A stretch of DNA of 64,000 nt from Proteinivorax hydrogeniformans (GTDB lineage: Bacteria; Bacillota; Proteinivoracia; Proteinivoracales; Proteinivoracaceae): positions 1,178,001 to 1,242,000 of the forward strand of contig NZ_CP159485.1 in NCBI RefSeq assembly GCF_040515995.1. Direction: 5' to 3'. Shown here one piece after another: positions 8,232-17,343 of the stretch. The position numbers and the translations under genes were made by a program. Below the pieces are notes generated by a model, which was not told the DNA's origin, did no database searches, and saw only the letters and a list, made by a program, of their open reading frames with translations. Numbering within the stretch: the stretch's first letter is position 1; every line of letters begins with the position of its first letter.

Positions 8232-10064
8232 ATGGGAAAAGTAATTGGAATTGATTTAGGAACAACAAACTCAGTAATTTCCGTTATGGAAGGTGGAGAA
8301 CCAACAGTTATTGCAAATGCTGAAGGTAGCAGAACAACACCATCAGTAGTAGGATTTACCAAAGATGGCGAAAGGTTAGTAGGTCAAACTGCTAAAAACC
8401 AAGCCATTACTAACCCAAATACAGTTGCGTCTGTAAAAAGGCATATGGGTACTAACCATAAAGAAAAAGTTGGTGATAAGGAATACACACCACAGGAAAT
8501 ATCAGCTTTTACTTTGCAAAAACTAAAAGCCGATGCTGAAAGCTACTTAGGTGATAAAGTGTCTCAGGCAGTAATTACAGTGCCTGCATACTTTAGTGAT
8601 AGCCAACGTCAGGCGACAAAAGATGCTGGAAAAATTGCTGGCCTAGAAGTACTTAGAATAATCAACGAGCCTACAGCTGCAGCGCTAGCGTATGGTTTAG
8701 ATAAAGCTGAAGAAGATCAAACAGTATTAGTTTTTGACTTAGGTGGAGGAACATTTGATGTAAGTGTACTTGAGCTAGGCGAAAACGTTGTAGAAGTTAG
8801 AGCAACAAGCGGAAACAATCGTTTAGGTGGCGATGACTTTGACGAAAGAGTTGTTGAGTATTTAACAGCTGAATTTAAAAAACAAACTGGGATTGACCTA
8901 AGCAAGGATAAAACAGCAGTGCAAAGACTGAAAGATGCTGCAGAAAAAGCTAAAATTGAGCTTTCAAATGTTGTAAACACTAACGTTAATCTGCCATTTA
9001 TTTCGGCTAATGAAAATGGCCCACAACATTTAGATATCAGCCTAACCAGGGCTAAGTTTAATGAACTTACTGCTGACCTGGTGGAAAAAACCATGAAACC
9101 AACAGAAAGAGCTCTTAAAGATTCAGGGTTTTCAGCTTCTGAAATAGATAAAGTTATCCTAGTAGGTGGTTCAACTAGAATTCCAGCCGTACAAGAAGCT
9201 ATCAGCAAAAAGCTTGGCAAAGAGCCTAGCAAAGGAGTAAATCCTGACGAAGTTGTAGCTATGGGGGCTGCTATTCAAGCGGGAGTTTTAGCAGGTGATG
9301 TTAAAGATGTACTGCTGCTAGATGTTACACCTCTATCTTTGGGAATTGAGACTTTAGGTGGCGTATTTACCAAGCTGATTGAAAGAAACACCACAATCCC
9401 TACATCTAAGAGTCAAGTGTTCTCAACTGCTGCTGACAACCAACCATCTGTTGACATCCATGTCCTGCAAGGTGAACGTGAAATGGCTCAATACAATAAA
9501 ACTCTAGGAAGATTCACCTTAGATGGTATTCCACCAGCGCCAAGAGGAGTACCTCAAATTGAGGTAACATTCGACATTGACGCTAACGGTATTGTAAACG
9601 TGTCTGCTAAAGATAAAGGAACCAATAAAGAACAAAAAATTACAATCCAGTCTTCAAGCGGTATCGATGATGAAGAAATAGATCGCATGGTAAAAGAGGC
9701 AGAAGAATATGCTGAGGAAGATCAAAAGCGTAAAGAGCAAGTAGAGATTAGAAATAATGCCGACAACTTAGTATATACTACTGAAAAAACCCTAAAAGAC
9801 CTAGGTGATAAAGTTGAAAACGAGCAGAAAGAGTCCATTGAAAAGCTAGTGGAAGATGTAAAAGAGGCTCTAAAAGGCGAAGATACTGACAAGATAAAAG
9901 AAGCTTCTGACAAACTATCAGAAGAACTTCATAAAATATCTTCAAAAATTTATGAGCAGCAAGCTGCTGAACAACAAGCTCAACAAGGCGGCGAACAAAC
10001 CCAGCAGCAAGATGAAGATGTTGTTGACGCTGACTTTACAGAAGTAGACGACGAAGATAAGTAA
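8232..10064 (+). CDS. dnaK: Chaperone DnaK (Hsp70)
   Basis: A full-length 610-residue Hsp70. The ATPase domain (about 1-360) shows '[13 protein letters not shown]', '[22 protein letters not shown]', '[17 protein letters not shown]' and '[14 protein letters not shown]'. The substrate domain starts near '[14 protein letters not shown]', and the Gln-rich tail ends in an acidic '[15 protein letters not shown]'. The ATG follows AGGAGG at 8219-8224. It works with DnaJ and GrpE in protein folding and heat-shock protection. A strong hairpin follows it before dnaJ, which may lower dnaJ expression relative to dnaK. Confidence 0.98.
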   Translation: MGKVIGIDLGTTNSVISVMEGGEPTVIANAEGSRTTPSVVGFTKDGERLVGQTAKNQAITNPNTVASVKRHMGTNHKEKVGDKEYTPQEISAFTLQKLKADAESYLGDKVSQAVITVPAYFSDSQRQATKDAGKIAGLEVLRIINEPTAAALAYGLDKAEEDQTVLVFDLGGGTFDVSVLELGENVVEVRATSGNNRLGGDDFDERVVEYLTAEFKKQTGIDLSKDKTAVQRLKDAAEKAKIELSNVVNTNVNLPFISANENGPQHLDISLTRAKFNELTADLVEKTMKPTERALKDSGFSASEIDKVILVGGSTRIPAVQEAISKKLGKEPSKGVNPDEVVAMGAAIQAGVLAGDVKDVLLLDVTPLSLGIETLGGVFTKLIERNTTIPTSKSQVFSTAADNQPSVDIHVLQGEREMAQYNKTLGRFTLDGIPPAPRGVPQIEVTFDIDANGIVNVSAKDKGTNKEQKITIQSSSGIDDEEIDRMVKEAEEYAEEDQKRKEQVEIRNNADNLVYTTEKTLKDLGDKVENEQKESIEKLVEDVKEALKGEDTDKIKEASDKLSEELHKISSKIYEQQAAEQQAQQGGEQTQQQDEDVVDADFTEVDDEDK

Positions 10065-10069
10065 TAAAA

Positions 10070-10103
10070 ACAGAAAGTCAAAGCTATAGCTTTGACTTTC
10101 TGT
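10070..10103 (+). terminator. dnaK-dnaJ intercistronic hairpin (attenuator or RNA stabiliser)
   Basis: A perfect 15-bp stem (10070-10084 with 10089-10103) with a TATA loop, six bases after the dnaK stop codon. It is not directly followed by a T-run; a weaker one begins about 12 bases later. It could be a leaky terminator or a 3' stabiliser that separates dnaK and dnaJ transcript levels. Confidence 0.6.
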
Positions 10104-10154
10104 CCTAACTATGTTATTTTTTCTTAGAGGTTTAAGTTAATAGAGGTGAGCATA

Positions 10155-11288
10155 TTGAATAAAAGAGACTATTATGAGGTTTTAGGGGTAGATAAAAATG
10201 CTAGCGAACAAGAGGTTAAAAAAGCCTATAGAAAGTTAGCTAGAAAATACCACCCTGATGTTAACCCTGGAAATAAAGAAGCAGAGACAAAATTTAAGGA
10301 AGCTAAAGAAGCTTATGAGGTGCTAAGTAATCCTCAAAAGCGTCAACAATACGACCAATTCGGTCATGCTGACTTTGATGGTGGTTTTGGTGGTGCAGGT
10401 GGTCAAGGCTTTGGCGGTCAGGGCTTTGGGGGATTTGAAGACATCTTTGACTCTTTTTTTGGGGGCGGATTTGGAGGGCGAACTGCTCGAAGAACCGGCC
10501 CGACCCGAGGAAATGATTTGCGCTATGATATGAATATAACCTTTGAAGAAGCAGCCTTCGGAGTAGAAAAGAATATTGAAGTCGAAAAAATGGAACGTTG
10601 CGATAAATGTAGAGGCACAGGGGCCAAATCAGAAGATTCTATTAAGCACTGTTCTACTTGTAATGGAAGTGGAGAAGTTAGAAGAACACAAAACACCCCC
10701 CTTGGCCAGTTTGTAAGCTCCAGTCCTTGTCCTACATGTGGGGGAGAAGGTACTCAAATAAAAGATCCTTGTACAGAGTGTAACGGTCAAGGTAAATATC
10801 GCAAAAGAAAAACTATAAATGTTAACATACCTGCAGGAGTTGATCACGGATCTAGGCTACGTGTCAGCGGCGAAGGAGAGCCAGGCAACAAAGGTGGACC
10901 ATCAGGAGACCTTTATGTATACTTAGGTGTTAAGCCTCATCCTAAGTTTAAACGCCGAGATAACCAAGTGCTTAGCGAAGAAACAATTAGCTATGTTCAA
11001 GGAGCGTTAGGAGTGGAAATAGAGGTTGACACACTAGATGGCAAAGGTAAATTAAAAGTACCTGCAGGAACACAAAGCGGTACTGTGTTTAAGTTGAAGA
11101 ATAAAGGAATACCATACCTTCGCGGAAGTGGTCGTGGTGACCATCATGTAAAGGTTAAGGTGACTATACCTAAAAAAGTAAGTAAAGAAGAGCGCGATCT
11201 GTTACAGCAACTTGCAGAGCTTCGTGGAGAAAAAATTGATGAAACAGATAAAGGTTTTATCAGTAGAGTGAAAGACGCTTTCAAATAA
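10155..11288 (+). CDS. dnaJ: Chaperone DnaJ (Hsp40)
   Basis: DnaJ delivers substrates to DnaK and stimulates its ATPase. The protein (377 residues) has a J domain with the 'HPD' motif near residue 33, a Gly/Phe-rich region (about 72-115), and four zinc-finger repeats of CxxCxGxG type ('CDKCRGTG', 'CSTCNGSG', 'CPTCGGEG', 'CTECNGQG'), then the peptide-binding C-terminal domains. I start it at TTG 10155, which follows AGAGGTGA at proper spacing; the GTG at 10146 lies inside that ribosome binding site. Last heat-shock gene of the operon, followed by prmA at a short gap. Confidence 0.96.
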   Translation: MNKRDYYEVLGVDKNASEQEVKKAYRKLARKYHPDVNPGNKEAETKFKEAKEAYEVLSNPQKRQQYDQFGHADFDGGFGGAGGQGFGGQGFGGFEDIFDSFFGGGFGGRTARRTGPTRGNDLRYDMNITFEEAAFGVEKNIEVEKMERCDKCRGTGAKSEDSIKHCSTCNGSGEVRRTQNTPLGQFVSSSPCPTCGGEGTQIKDPCTECNGQGKYRKRKTINVNIPAGVDHGSRLRVSGEGEPGNKGGPSGDLYVYLGVKPHPKFKRRDNQVLSEETISYVQGALGVEIEVDTLDGKGKLKVPAGTQSGTVFKLKNKGIPYLRGSGRGDHHVKVKVTIPKKVSKEERDLLQQLAELRGEKIDETDKGFISRVKDAFK

Positions 11289-11297
11289 AGGAGTGTT

Positions 11298-12233
11298 TTG
11301 GTAGTGGAGTGGTTAGAGGTTAAAATAGTAACTGATACAGAAGAATTAGAAGTTTTAAATAACTATATTCATGAGCTGGGGATAGGGGGAGTTGTGATAG
11401 AAGATCCTTCTACCATTGAAAGTTATATTGAAGATAACAAGTGGGATGCGTATAGTGAACAGCTACTAGATTTAAGTGAAAACATAGTTGTTAAGTGTTA
11501 CCTTCCAATGGATAACCAAGTTTTCGATACATTATCTGCAATTAAAACCTTTGTACAATTGCACTGCGAAAAAACTGATGAAAGCAAAGTGACCACTTCA
11601 CAACTATCAGAAAGTGATTGGGAAAATCACTGGAAACAGTATTTTAAGCCTGTGGAAGTTGCTCCTAATTTAATTATAAAGCCTCCGTGGGAAAGTTATG
11701 AACCCAAGTCAAAAGCTGTTGTTGTGGAACTTGACCCAGGTCAGGCTTTTGGGACTGGAACCCATCCTACAACCGCCATGTGCTTAAATAAGATAACAGA
11801 GCTAATAAAGACAGACGACAAGGTCTTAGACGTTGGTTGTGGTTCTGGAGTTCTATCTATAACCGCTGCTAAACATGGAGCCCACGACGTTATAGGGCTT
11901 GACGTTGACTCTACTGCTATTAGAGTAGCTAAGCAAAATTTAAAGCTTAATAACTGCGAAAACATAAAGTTTATCCGGGGAAGTTTAGATGATTTAGATA
12001 CTTTAAGGGCTGACCTAGTGATAGTAAATATCATTGCAGATGTTATTTTGAGTATTTTACCAAATATAAGCCGGTACATTAAGGAAGATGGCCACTTAGT
12101 TCTTTCGGGTATTATTTTGCCTAGGCAAAAAGAAGTTGTAGAAAGTCTTAATAAAAATGGATATACTATTAAAGATATAGATACAGACGGTGACTGGGTA
12201 TGCATAACAGCTCAGAGGTGGAGCGATGTTTAG
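11298..12233 (+). CDS. prmA: Ribosomal protein L11 methyltransferase
   Basis: PrmA trimethylates ribosomal protein L11 with S-adenosylmethionine. The 311-residue protein has the N-terminal L11-recognition domain ('MVVEWLEVKIVTDTEE'), the characteristic 'ELDPGQAFGTGTHPTT' segment and the SAM-binding motif 'VLDVGCGSGVLSI', then 'DLVIVNIIADVI'. The start is uncertain: TTG 11298 is 4 bases from GGAG and GTG 11304 is 10 bases away; they differ by two residues. The order dnaJ-prmA-rsmE-mtaB is common in Firmicutes, and prmA overlaps rsmE by eight bases. Confidence 0.94.
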   Translation: MVVEWLEVKIVTDTEELEVLNNYIHELGIGGVVIEDPSTIESYIEDNKWDAYSEQLLDLSENIVVKCYLPMDNQVFDTLSAIKTFVQLHCEKTDESKVTTSQLSESDWENHWKQYFKPVEVAPNLIIKPPWESYEPKSKAVVVELDPGQAFGTGTHPTTAMCLNKITELIKTDDKVLDVGCGSGVLSITAAKHGAHDVIGLDVDSTAIRVAKQNLKLNNCENIKFIRGSLDDLDTLRADLVIVNIIADVILSILPNISRYIKEDGHLVLSGIILPRQKEVVESLNKNGYTIKDIDTDGDWVCITAQRWSDV

Positions 12234-12957
12234 GATTAATGTTGAAGAAAAGTTATATGTAGATAAGTTATTAGAGCTAACAAAAGAGGACTCTCATTAC
12301 ATTTGTAAAGTCTTGAGACTAACCAAAGGGGATAACATAAAAGTTTTTAATGAAGCCGGGGAATTTCTTTCCTCGGTTATTTCCGTTGATAAAAAAACTG
12401 TCTCGTTAAAAATTCTATCAAAATGTGAAACATCTGAAGTTGAGCCTCAAACTGATGTAGTTTTAGCATTTGGTTACCTTAAAGGCGATAAAAATGAGTT
12501 GGTAGTACAAAAAGCTACTGAACTAGGAGTTAACCATATTTGGCCTGTAATTACCGATAGAACCGTAGCAAAAATGGACGATAAAAAGATCGCAAAAAAA
12601 GTAGAAAGGCTTCAAAAGATAAGTAAAGAAGCTACAGAGCAATGTGGTAGGCTAAAGGTGCCTAACATTAAAATTTTTAAAGGGCTAACCTCTTTTTGCG
12701 ATGAAATCGACGCTAAAGACTCACTGATTATACCATGGGAAAAAGAGAAAAAAGCAAGTTTAGATCCTTGTAAGATAAAGACAAAAGGTAGACTAATTTT
12801 GTTTATAGGCCCCGAAGGTGGTATTGCAGGTGAAGAAATCCAGAGGTTTAAAAGTCATCACACTATATCTTTAGGAAAAAGAATATTAAGGGCAGAAACT
12901 GCTGCAATATCAGCAACAACAGTAGTAATGTACGCTTTAGGCGAGCTAGGAGGTTAA
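12226..12957 (+). CDS. rsmE: 16S rRNA (uracil-1498-N3) methyltransferase
   Basis: A 243-residue SPOUT-class methyltransferase that modifies U1498 of 16S rRNA. It has the N-terminal PUA-like domain and the C-terminal knotted SAM-binding fold, with 'KGDKNELVVQKATELGV', 'RLQKISKEATEQCGR', 'LFIGPEGGIAGEE' and 'LGKRILRAETAAISATTVVMYALGE', all RsmE signatures. The ATG lies inside the end of prmA, so the two are translationally coupled. Confidence 0.95.
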   Translation: MFRINVEEKLYVDKLLELTKEDSHYICKVLRLTKGDNIKVFNEAGEFLSSVISVDKKTVSLKILSKCETSEVEPQTDVVLAFGYLKGDKNELVVQKATELGVNHIWPVITDRTVAKMDDKKIAKKVERLQKISKEATEQCGRLKVPNIKIFKGLTSFCDEIDAKDSLIIPWEKEKKASLDPCKIKTKGRLILFIGPEGGIAGEEIQRFKSHHTISLGKRILRAETAAISATTVVMYALGELGG

Positions 12958-12963
12958 CAATTA

Positions 12964-14262
12964 ATGTCAAAGGTTGCTTTTTATACACTAGGATGTAAAG
13001 TAAATCAAGACGAAACAGATAGCTTAGCACAGCTATTTAAACAGCACGGTTATTTTGTTGTAGACTTTACCGATAAAGCATCTGTTTATGTTATTAACAC
13101 CTGCACTGTAACACAAGCTGGAAGTAGAAAATCCAGACAAATGATACGAAGAGCTGTTCGCAATGCACCTGATTCCTTGGTAGTTGTGACAGGTTGCTAC
13201 TCTCAAACTGCCAGCGAAGAGGTAGCAAAAATACCAGGTGTTGACTTAATCGTCGGCAATGACAAAAAACATTTGATAGTAGATTTAGTTAATCAAAAGG
13301 AAAAATCAGAAGATAAAATTATGGTATCACCAAGGCAGAACTTAAGTGAATTTTACAACTTACCTATTCCTGCAGAAAGAAAAAGAAAGCGGGCCACTTT
13401 AAAAATCCAAGAAGGATGCGATAACTTTTGCACTTACTGCATCGTTCCTTTTGCTAGAGGCCCCATTAGGAGTAAGCCTTTAGATGAAGTTTTAGATGAT
13501 GTAAAAAAATTAATTGATGAGGGGTTTAAAGAAGTTGTGCTAACCGGCATTCACTTAGGGTCATACGGAAGAGATAATGATAACGCCACTTCTTTAGCTG
13601 ATGTGGTTAACCGATTAGGTGAAGTAGAAGGTTTAAAAAGAGTTCGCCTAAGCTCAGTAGAGCCAACAGATTTTGATGAAGACTTACTTAAAGCAATTGA
13701 AGCATCACCTAACCTTTGTAACCATTTTCACATCCCATTACAAAATGGAAGTGATGCTATTTTAGAAAAAATGGGCAGAAAGTATGACTCTCAGTTCTAT
13801 CTAAATATCATAAACAAGGTTCGTAGCATAAAAAAAGATGCCGCTATAACAACTGATATCATGGTGGGATTTCCTTCGGAGAGTGAAGATAATTTTGATG
13901 AAAACATAGAACTTGTTAAAAAAGTACGGTTTAGCGACATTCATGTATTTAAGTATTCATTAAGAGAAGGAACTAAGGCAAGCAAGATGTCTAACCAAGT
14001 ACCGTCAGACATAAAAGATATACGCTCGAAAAAACTTACTGCACTAGCCAACGAATTGAAAGAAGAGTATAACCAAAAGTTCATCGGAAAAGAATTAGAC
14101 GTGTTATTTGAACAGCATTCTAATGGTTGGGTCTTTGGGCACAGTTCTAATTATATAAAGGTATATTGTGCAAAGAAAAAAGATATTATAGGTGACTTAA
14201 GGAGTGTGTCCATAAAGGATTTGCAAGATGATGGAGTTTTTGGTGAGATAAAAGGAATGTAA
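12964..14262 (+). CDS. mtaB: tRNA t6A37 methylthiotransferase MtaB
   Basis: MtaB converts t6A37 of tRNAs reading ANN codons to ms2t6A. The 432-residue protein has the three-Cys N-terminal MTTase domain ('LGCKVNQDETDSL', 'NTCTVT', 'TGCYSQ'), the radical-SAM cluster motif 'CDNFCTYCIVPFARGPIRS' and a TRAM-like C-terminal domain. The 'LGCKVNQ' start and the 'FDEDLLKAI' segment match the MtaB branch and not MiaB. The ATG sits 7 bases after rsmE behind AGGAGG; it belongs to the dnaJ-prmA-rsmE-mtaB run. Confidence 0.94.
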   Translation: MSKVAFYTLGCKVNQDETDSLAQLFKQHGYFVVDFTDKASVYVINTCTVTQAGSRKSRQMIRRAVRNAPDSLVVVTGCYSQTASEEVAKIPGVDLIVGNDKKHLIVDLVNQKEKSEDKIMVSPRQNLSEFYNLPIPAERKRKRATLKIQEGCDNFCTYCIVPFARGPIRSKPLDEVLDDVKKLIDEGFKEVVLTGIHLGSYGRDNDNATSLADVVNRLGEVEGLKRVRLSSVEPTDFDEDLLKAIEASPNLCNHFHIPLQNGSDAILEKMGRKYDSQFYLNIINKVRSIKKDAAITTDIMVGFPSESEDNFDENIELVKKVRFSDIHVFKYSLREGTKASKMSNQVPSDIKDIRSKKLTALANELKEEYNQKFIGKELDVLFEQHSNGWVFGHSSNYIKVYCAKKKDIIGDLRSVSIKDLQDDGVFGEIKGM

Positions 14263-14349
14263 AAGACAGTAAATTCATATAGTATAGTGGAAAATAAAAA
14301 AATACCTCAGATAATAAATAATTTAGAGGATTTATGGGAGGATATTCAC

Positions 14350-14844
14350 ATGACAAAGATTTTTATCTTTGAAAGAAAAAGACTTTTTCCACTTGCTATT
14401 TTAATTTGTCTTTTAGTTGCAATAACTTTATATGACACTGTTACAAACAAAGCATCTTATCCAGTAGATGGTGAAATGATTTACGCCGTTAATGTTGACC
14501 AAGGTAAAATCCCACTACATAGAGAACTTGTTGTGATAGATAATCTAGATACATGGGTAAAGTTTCTTAACGAAAGGGATTTGCCTCACCCAGACTATTC
14601 CTTTGATGACAATAACCAAATAGCGGTCTTCGCTGTCAATTTTGATATCCGAAGTTTTGTTGAAAATGTAAACGAGTTTGGAGAAAAAGTCTACAACATA
14701 GTTTGCTCCGACAAAAAAGATGCTTATCAAGTCTATGTTATACCACAATCAAAGGATATAAATGTCAACGCAATAAACTGGAACTTTTATGATTCTAAAG
14801 GCAATAAGCAAGATGATATCAGCGTTAAAGTAAACCCAAGATAG
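14350..14844 (+). CDS. Membrane-anchored protein with PrcB-like domain, unknown function
   Basis: A 164-residue protein with a short basic N-terminus and one membrane helix (about 12-32), followed by an outer domain of about 120 residues. The pattern 'LVVIDNLDTWVKFLNE...YSFDDNNQIAVFAVNF' and the strand-rich C-terminus resemble the PrcB C-terminal domain family (small extracytoplasmic proteins often tied to proteases), but this is a weak match by eye. I start it at ATG 14350 behind GGGAGG; the frame is open from a GTG at 14287 that has no ribosome binding site. The gene is a singleton between mtaB and the HIT gene. Confidence 0.6.
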   Translation: MTKIFIFERKRLFPLAILICLLVAITLYDTVTNKASYPVDGEMIYAVNVDQGKIPLHRELVVIDNLDTWVKFLNERDLPHPDYSFDDNNQIAVFAVNFDIRSFVENVNEFGEKVYNIVCSDKKDAYQVYVIPQSKDINVNAINWNFYDSKGNKQDDISVKVNPR

Positions 14845-14924
14845 ATGAATTTATCTTTTAGAAGCAGGAAAAATTAATTTAACACGCGAATATAATATAC
14901 AATGCATCGTAAGGGGGTGACTTT

Positions 14925-15254
14925 GTGTCTTGTCTTTTTTGTAAAATAGTGCAAGGGGAAATATCAACTGATAAGGTTTATGAAAATGATGATGTTTTAG
15001 CTTTTAATGACATCGAACCACAAGCTCCTGTCCACGTTCTGATTATTCCTAAAGATCACTATCCTAATATACAAAAGACCCCCTCAGAAGATGTAGCCAA
15101 AATTTTTGATGCAATAAAAGAAATAGCAAAGCAACTAAACTTAGACGAAGGTTTTAGGATTGTGAACAACTGCGGCAACTTTGGTGGACAAACTGTAGAC
15201 CACCTGCACTTTCACCTTTTAGGTAAGAGAAAACTCAAATGGCCACCAGGTTAA
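14925..15254 (+). CDS. HIT family nucleotide-binding protein
   Basis: A 109-residue histidine-triad protein with the N-terminal zinc-type 'CLFCKI' segment, 'NDIEPQAPVHVLIIPK' and the catalytic triad 'HLHFHLLG' near the C-terminus. HIT (HinT-like) proteins hydrolyse phosphoramidates such as AMP-lysine or AMP-N-acyl compounds; the physiological substrate is usually unknown. The GTG start follows a strong AAGGGGGTGA site. HIT-rpsU-yqeY is a common Firmicutes order. Confidence 0.93.
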   Translation: MSCLFCKIVQGEISTDKVYENDDVLAFNDIEPQAPVHVLIIPKDHYPNIQKTPSEDVAKIFDAIKEIAKQLNLDEGFRIVNNCGNFGGQTVDHLHFHLLGKRKLKWPPG

Positions 15255-15268
15255 TTAACAGGTGATAA

Positions 15269-15297
15269 TTGACAGTATCTAAAGTATTTTGTATAAT
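15269..15297 (+). promoter_or_regulatory. Consensus sigma-A promoter of rpsU-yqeY
   Basis: TTGACA, a 17-bp spacer and TATAAT: a perfect vegetative promoter about 70 bases upstream of rpsU. It fits the high demand for a ribosomal protein. Confidence 0.9.
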
Positions 15298-15368
15298 AGA
15301 ATTGTTATGCTATGGGTTTACCCAAAGCTTAATTATTTAGTGTGGTAGTACGAGGGGAGGGAAGCTAA

Positions 15369-15548
15369 GTGGCTGAAGTTAAAATTGGCAAAAATGAATC
15401 ACTTGACAACGCCTTAAGAAGGTTTAAACGTACATGCCAACGCTCGGGAATACTATCAGAGGCTCGTAAAAGAGAATTTTACGATAAACCAAGTGTAAAA
15501 CGTAAAAAGAAGTCAGAGGCAGCTCGCAAAAAGAAGAAACGGTTCTAA
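15369..15548 (+). CDS. rpsU: 30S ribosomal protein S21
   Basis: A 59-residue, highly basic protein reading M(GTG)[18 protein letters not shown], with '[23 protein letters not shown]' in the middle and a Lys/Arg-rich tail ending KKKKRF, all typical of S21. S21 sits near the anti-Shine-Dalgarno end of 16S rRNA and helps initiation. The GTG start follows GAGGGGAGGG. It is transcribed from a consensus promoter and is followed by yqeY after 30 bases, the usual rpsU-yqeY pair. Confidence 0.96.
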   Translation: MAEVKIGKNESLDNALRRFKRTCQRSGILSEARKREFYDKPSVKRKKKSEAARKKKKRF

Positions 15549-15578
15549 TTTAGCTTAGTGCTGAAGGAGGAAGTAATC

Positions 15579-16022
15579 GTGAGTTTGGTAGAACGTTTGA
15601 CAGATGATATGAAGACTGCCATGAAAAGCAAAGATAAGTTTGCCCTCACAGTAATAAGAATGATTCGTTCTGAGTTGAAGTATGCTGAAATAGATAAAGG
15701 TACTCCACTTAATGACGATGAGTCGTTTCAAATACTTAACAAGGAAATGAAAAAACGCCGCGAATCTGTAGAAGATTATACCAAAGCAGATAGACCTGAA
15801 GAAGTTGAAAAGCTTAAAAGAGAGATAGAGATAATCCAATCCTATCTTCCTGAGCAATTAACTGAAGAGGAAATTGAAGGTATAATTGATAATACAATAG
15901 CCGAAACTGGTGTTTCTTCAAAAAAAGAAATGGGCAAGTTGATGTCTGCAGTGATGCCTAAGCTACAAGGCAGAGCAGACGGAAAACTAGTAAGCCAGAT
16001 TGTGAGCAATAAACTTAATTAA
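15579..16022 (+). CDS. yqeY: GatB/YqeY domain protein
   Basis: A 147-residue protein of the YqeY family, which resembles the tRNA-binding tail domain of the GatB amidotransferase subunit. It shows 'MKTAMKSKDKFALTVIRMIRSELKYAEID', 'RRESVEDYTKADRPEEVEKLKREIEIIQSYLPEQL' and the C-terminal 'GKLMSAVMPKLQGRADGKLVSQIV'. Its biochemical role is not settled. GTG 15579 behind AGGAGG is the likely start; the frame opens a little earlier at 15558, inside that site's upstream region. Confidence 0.93.
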   Translation: MSLVERLTDDMKTAMKSKDKFALTVIRMIRSELKYAEIDKGTPLNDDESFQILNKEMKKRRESVEDYTKADRPEEVEKLKREIEIIQSYLPEQLTEEEIEGIIDNTIAETGVSSKKEMGKLMSAVMPKLQGRADGKLVSQIVSNKLN

Positions 16023-16057
16023 ATCAAAAAGAGGCTGGGACAAATCCAGCCAAAACA

Positions 16058-16099
16058 AAAAAACGGTTCCTATCATTTTGTTGATTGGAACCGTTTTTT
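16058..16099 (+). terminator. Intrinsic terminator after yqeY
   Basis: A 10-bp stem AAACGGTTCC/GGAACCGTTT (16061-16070 with 16087-16096) followed by T residues. A smaller hairpin (GGCTGG...CCAGCC) lies just upstream at 16033-16051. Confidence 0.85.
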
Positions 16100-16103
16100 A
16101 CTT

Positions 16104-16131
16104 AAAGTGGAAAGTGGAAAGTGGAAAGCGA
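16104..16131 (+). repeat. Heptanucleotide repeat (AAAGTGG)3-4
   Basis: Four consecutive 7-bp units, three AAAGTGG and a diverged AAAGCGA. It sits exactly between the yqeY terminator and a 65-bp module shared with the repeat block near 63.2 kb. Confidence 0.9.
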
Positions 16132-16135
16132 CAAC

Positions 16136-16200
16136 GTCGTCCTGAGCCACGCCGAAGGATCTAGCCCGCAAGGGCGCAGGCCCCACACAACGAACCCCAG
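16136..16200 (+). repeat. 65-bp dispersed repeat module (GTCNTCCTGAG type)
   Basis: Aligns without gaps to the reverse complement of 63206-63270; by hand I count about 57 of 65 identical bases. The core reads GTCGTCCTGAG...GAAGGATCTAG. Similar short modules recur as intergenic repeats in many unrelated bacterial genomes, as I recall. No ORF is conserved. Confidence 0.8.
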
Positions 16201-16299
16201 ATGGATGAGAGTCCCCTATTTGGTTATGATGGATCACTGTCTCTGCAAACCAGTTAGGGATGGCCCAAAGCCATAAAACCCTTCACATGGTTCAAAAAC

Positions 16300-16821
16300 G
16301 CTTCCCACCAATCAAACCCTAAAATAATATTACGAGCACCTTCAGCGGGCAAAGCAGGAGACAGGAATGCGAGATAGCCATGTCTTAAGTCTCCCCCTCG
16401 AAGAGGTAGGGGTTGACCACTGTGTCAACCCATCAGCAAATGGCTATCCAATGTGGCAGTGACCACCAAAACCTTGCTGTTACTAAGGTCATAGGGTGTT
16501 ATGTACTTTGCTACCAACCTCCAACCTCACATCACTTATTACTATCTTTTAAGTGTAAATTGTCAATTGTAAATTGTAAATTCGCCTTTGAACTCCTGCC
16601 CATTAACCAACTTTCCGCTAACCCTAAAGTAGAACCAATATTAAAAAATTGGCCGCGAAAACGTATAAACTTGCTTATTCTGCTGGGTCTAAAAATAAAT
16701 GTTTTGTAAGGGAGCACTGCAGTGCTCCAGCAGAAGTCATTAGGTTAAAAATAAAAGACTCCTCACTCCTAGAAGTAGACTCGCTAGCAAAGTGGAATTT
16801 AGAAAGCGAATTAAAACAGGG
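16300..16821 (+). repeat. 522-bp tandem repeat, copy 1
   Basis: First copy of a 522-bp unit. It contains a small inverted repeat (GGTTGACCACTGTGTCAACC at 16431-16450), two CCAACCT units, a heptamer tract of four GTAAATT-like units (16555-16582), and an 18-bp perfect palindrome, GGAGCACTGCAGTGCTCC, at 16711-16728. Short ORFs inside it are repeated only because the DNA is repeated; none has a ribosome binding site or recognisable product. A further 100 bp just upstream (about 16219-16320) recurs twice in the block at 62.4-62.9 kb. Confidence 0.95.
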
Positions 16822-17343
16822 GCTTCCCACCAATCAAACCCTAAAATAATATTACGAGCACCTTCAGCGGGCAAAGCAGGAGACAGGAATGCGAGATAGC
16901 CATGTCTTAAGTCTCCCCCTCGAAGAGGTAGGGGTTGACCACTGTGTCAACCCATCAGCAAATGGCTATCCAATGTGGCAGTGACCACCAAAACCTTGCT
17001 GTTACTAAGGTCATAGGGTGTTATGTACTTTGCTACCAACCTCCAACCTCACATCACTTATTACTATCTTTTAAGTGTAAATTGTCAATTGTAAATTGTA
17101 AATTCGCCTTTGAACTCCTGCCCATTAACCAACTTTCCGCTAACCCTAAAGTAGAACCAATATTAAAAAATTGGCCGCGAAAACGTATAAACTTGCTTAT
17201 TCTGCTGGGTCTAAAAATAAATGTTTTGTAAGGGAGCACTGCAGTGCTCCAGCAGAAGTCATTAGGTTAAAAATAAAAGACTCCTCACTCCTAGAAGTAG
17301 ACTCGCTAGCAAAGTGGAATTTAGAAAGCGAATTAAAACAGGG
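16822..17343 (+). repeat. 522-bp tandem repeat, copy 2
   Basis: Appears identical to copy 1 wherever I compared them, including both unlikely ORFs and the palindrome (17233-17250). This suggests a recent duplication or ongoing homogenisation. Confidence 0.95.

Noticed and set aside
8717-9232. 171-residue minus-strand ORF within dnaK
   Set aside because: A shadow of a strongly conserved gene in another frame, with Ser/Leu-rich composition and no ribosome binding site.
11741-12205. 154-residue minus-strand ORF within prmA
   Set aside because: Antisense shadow of a well-supported gene; no initiation signal or recognisable family.
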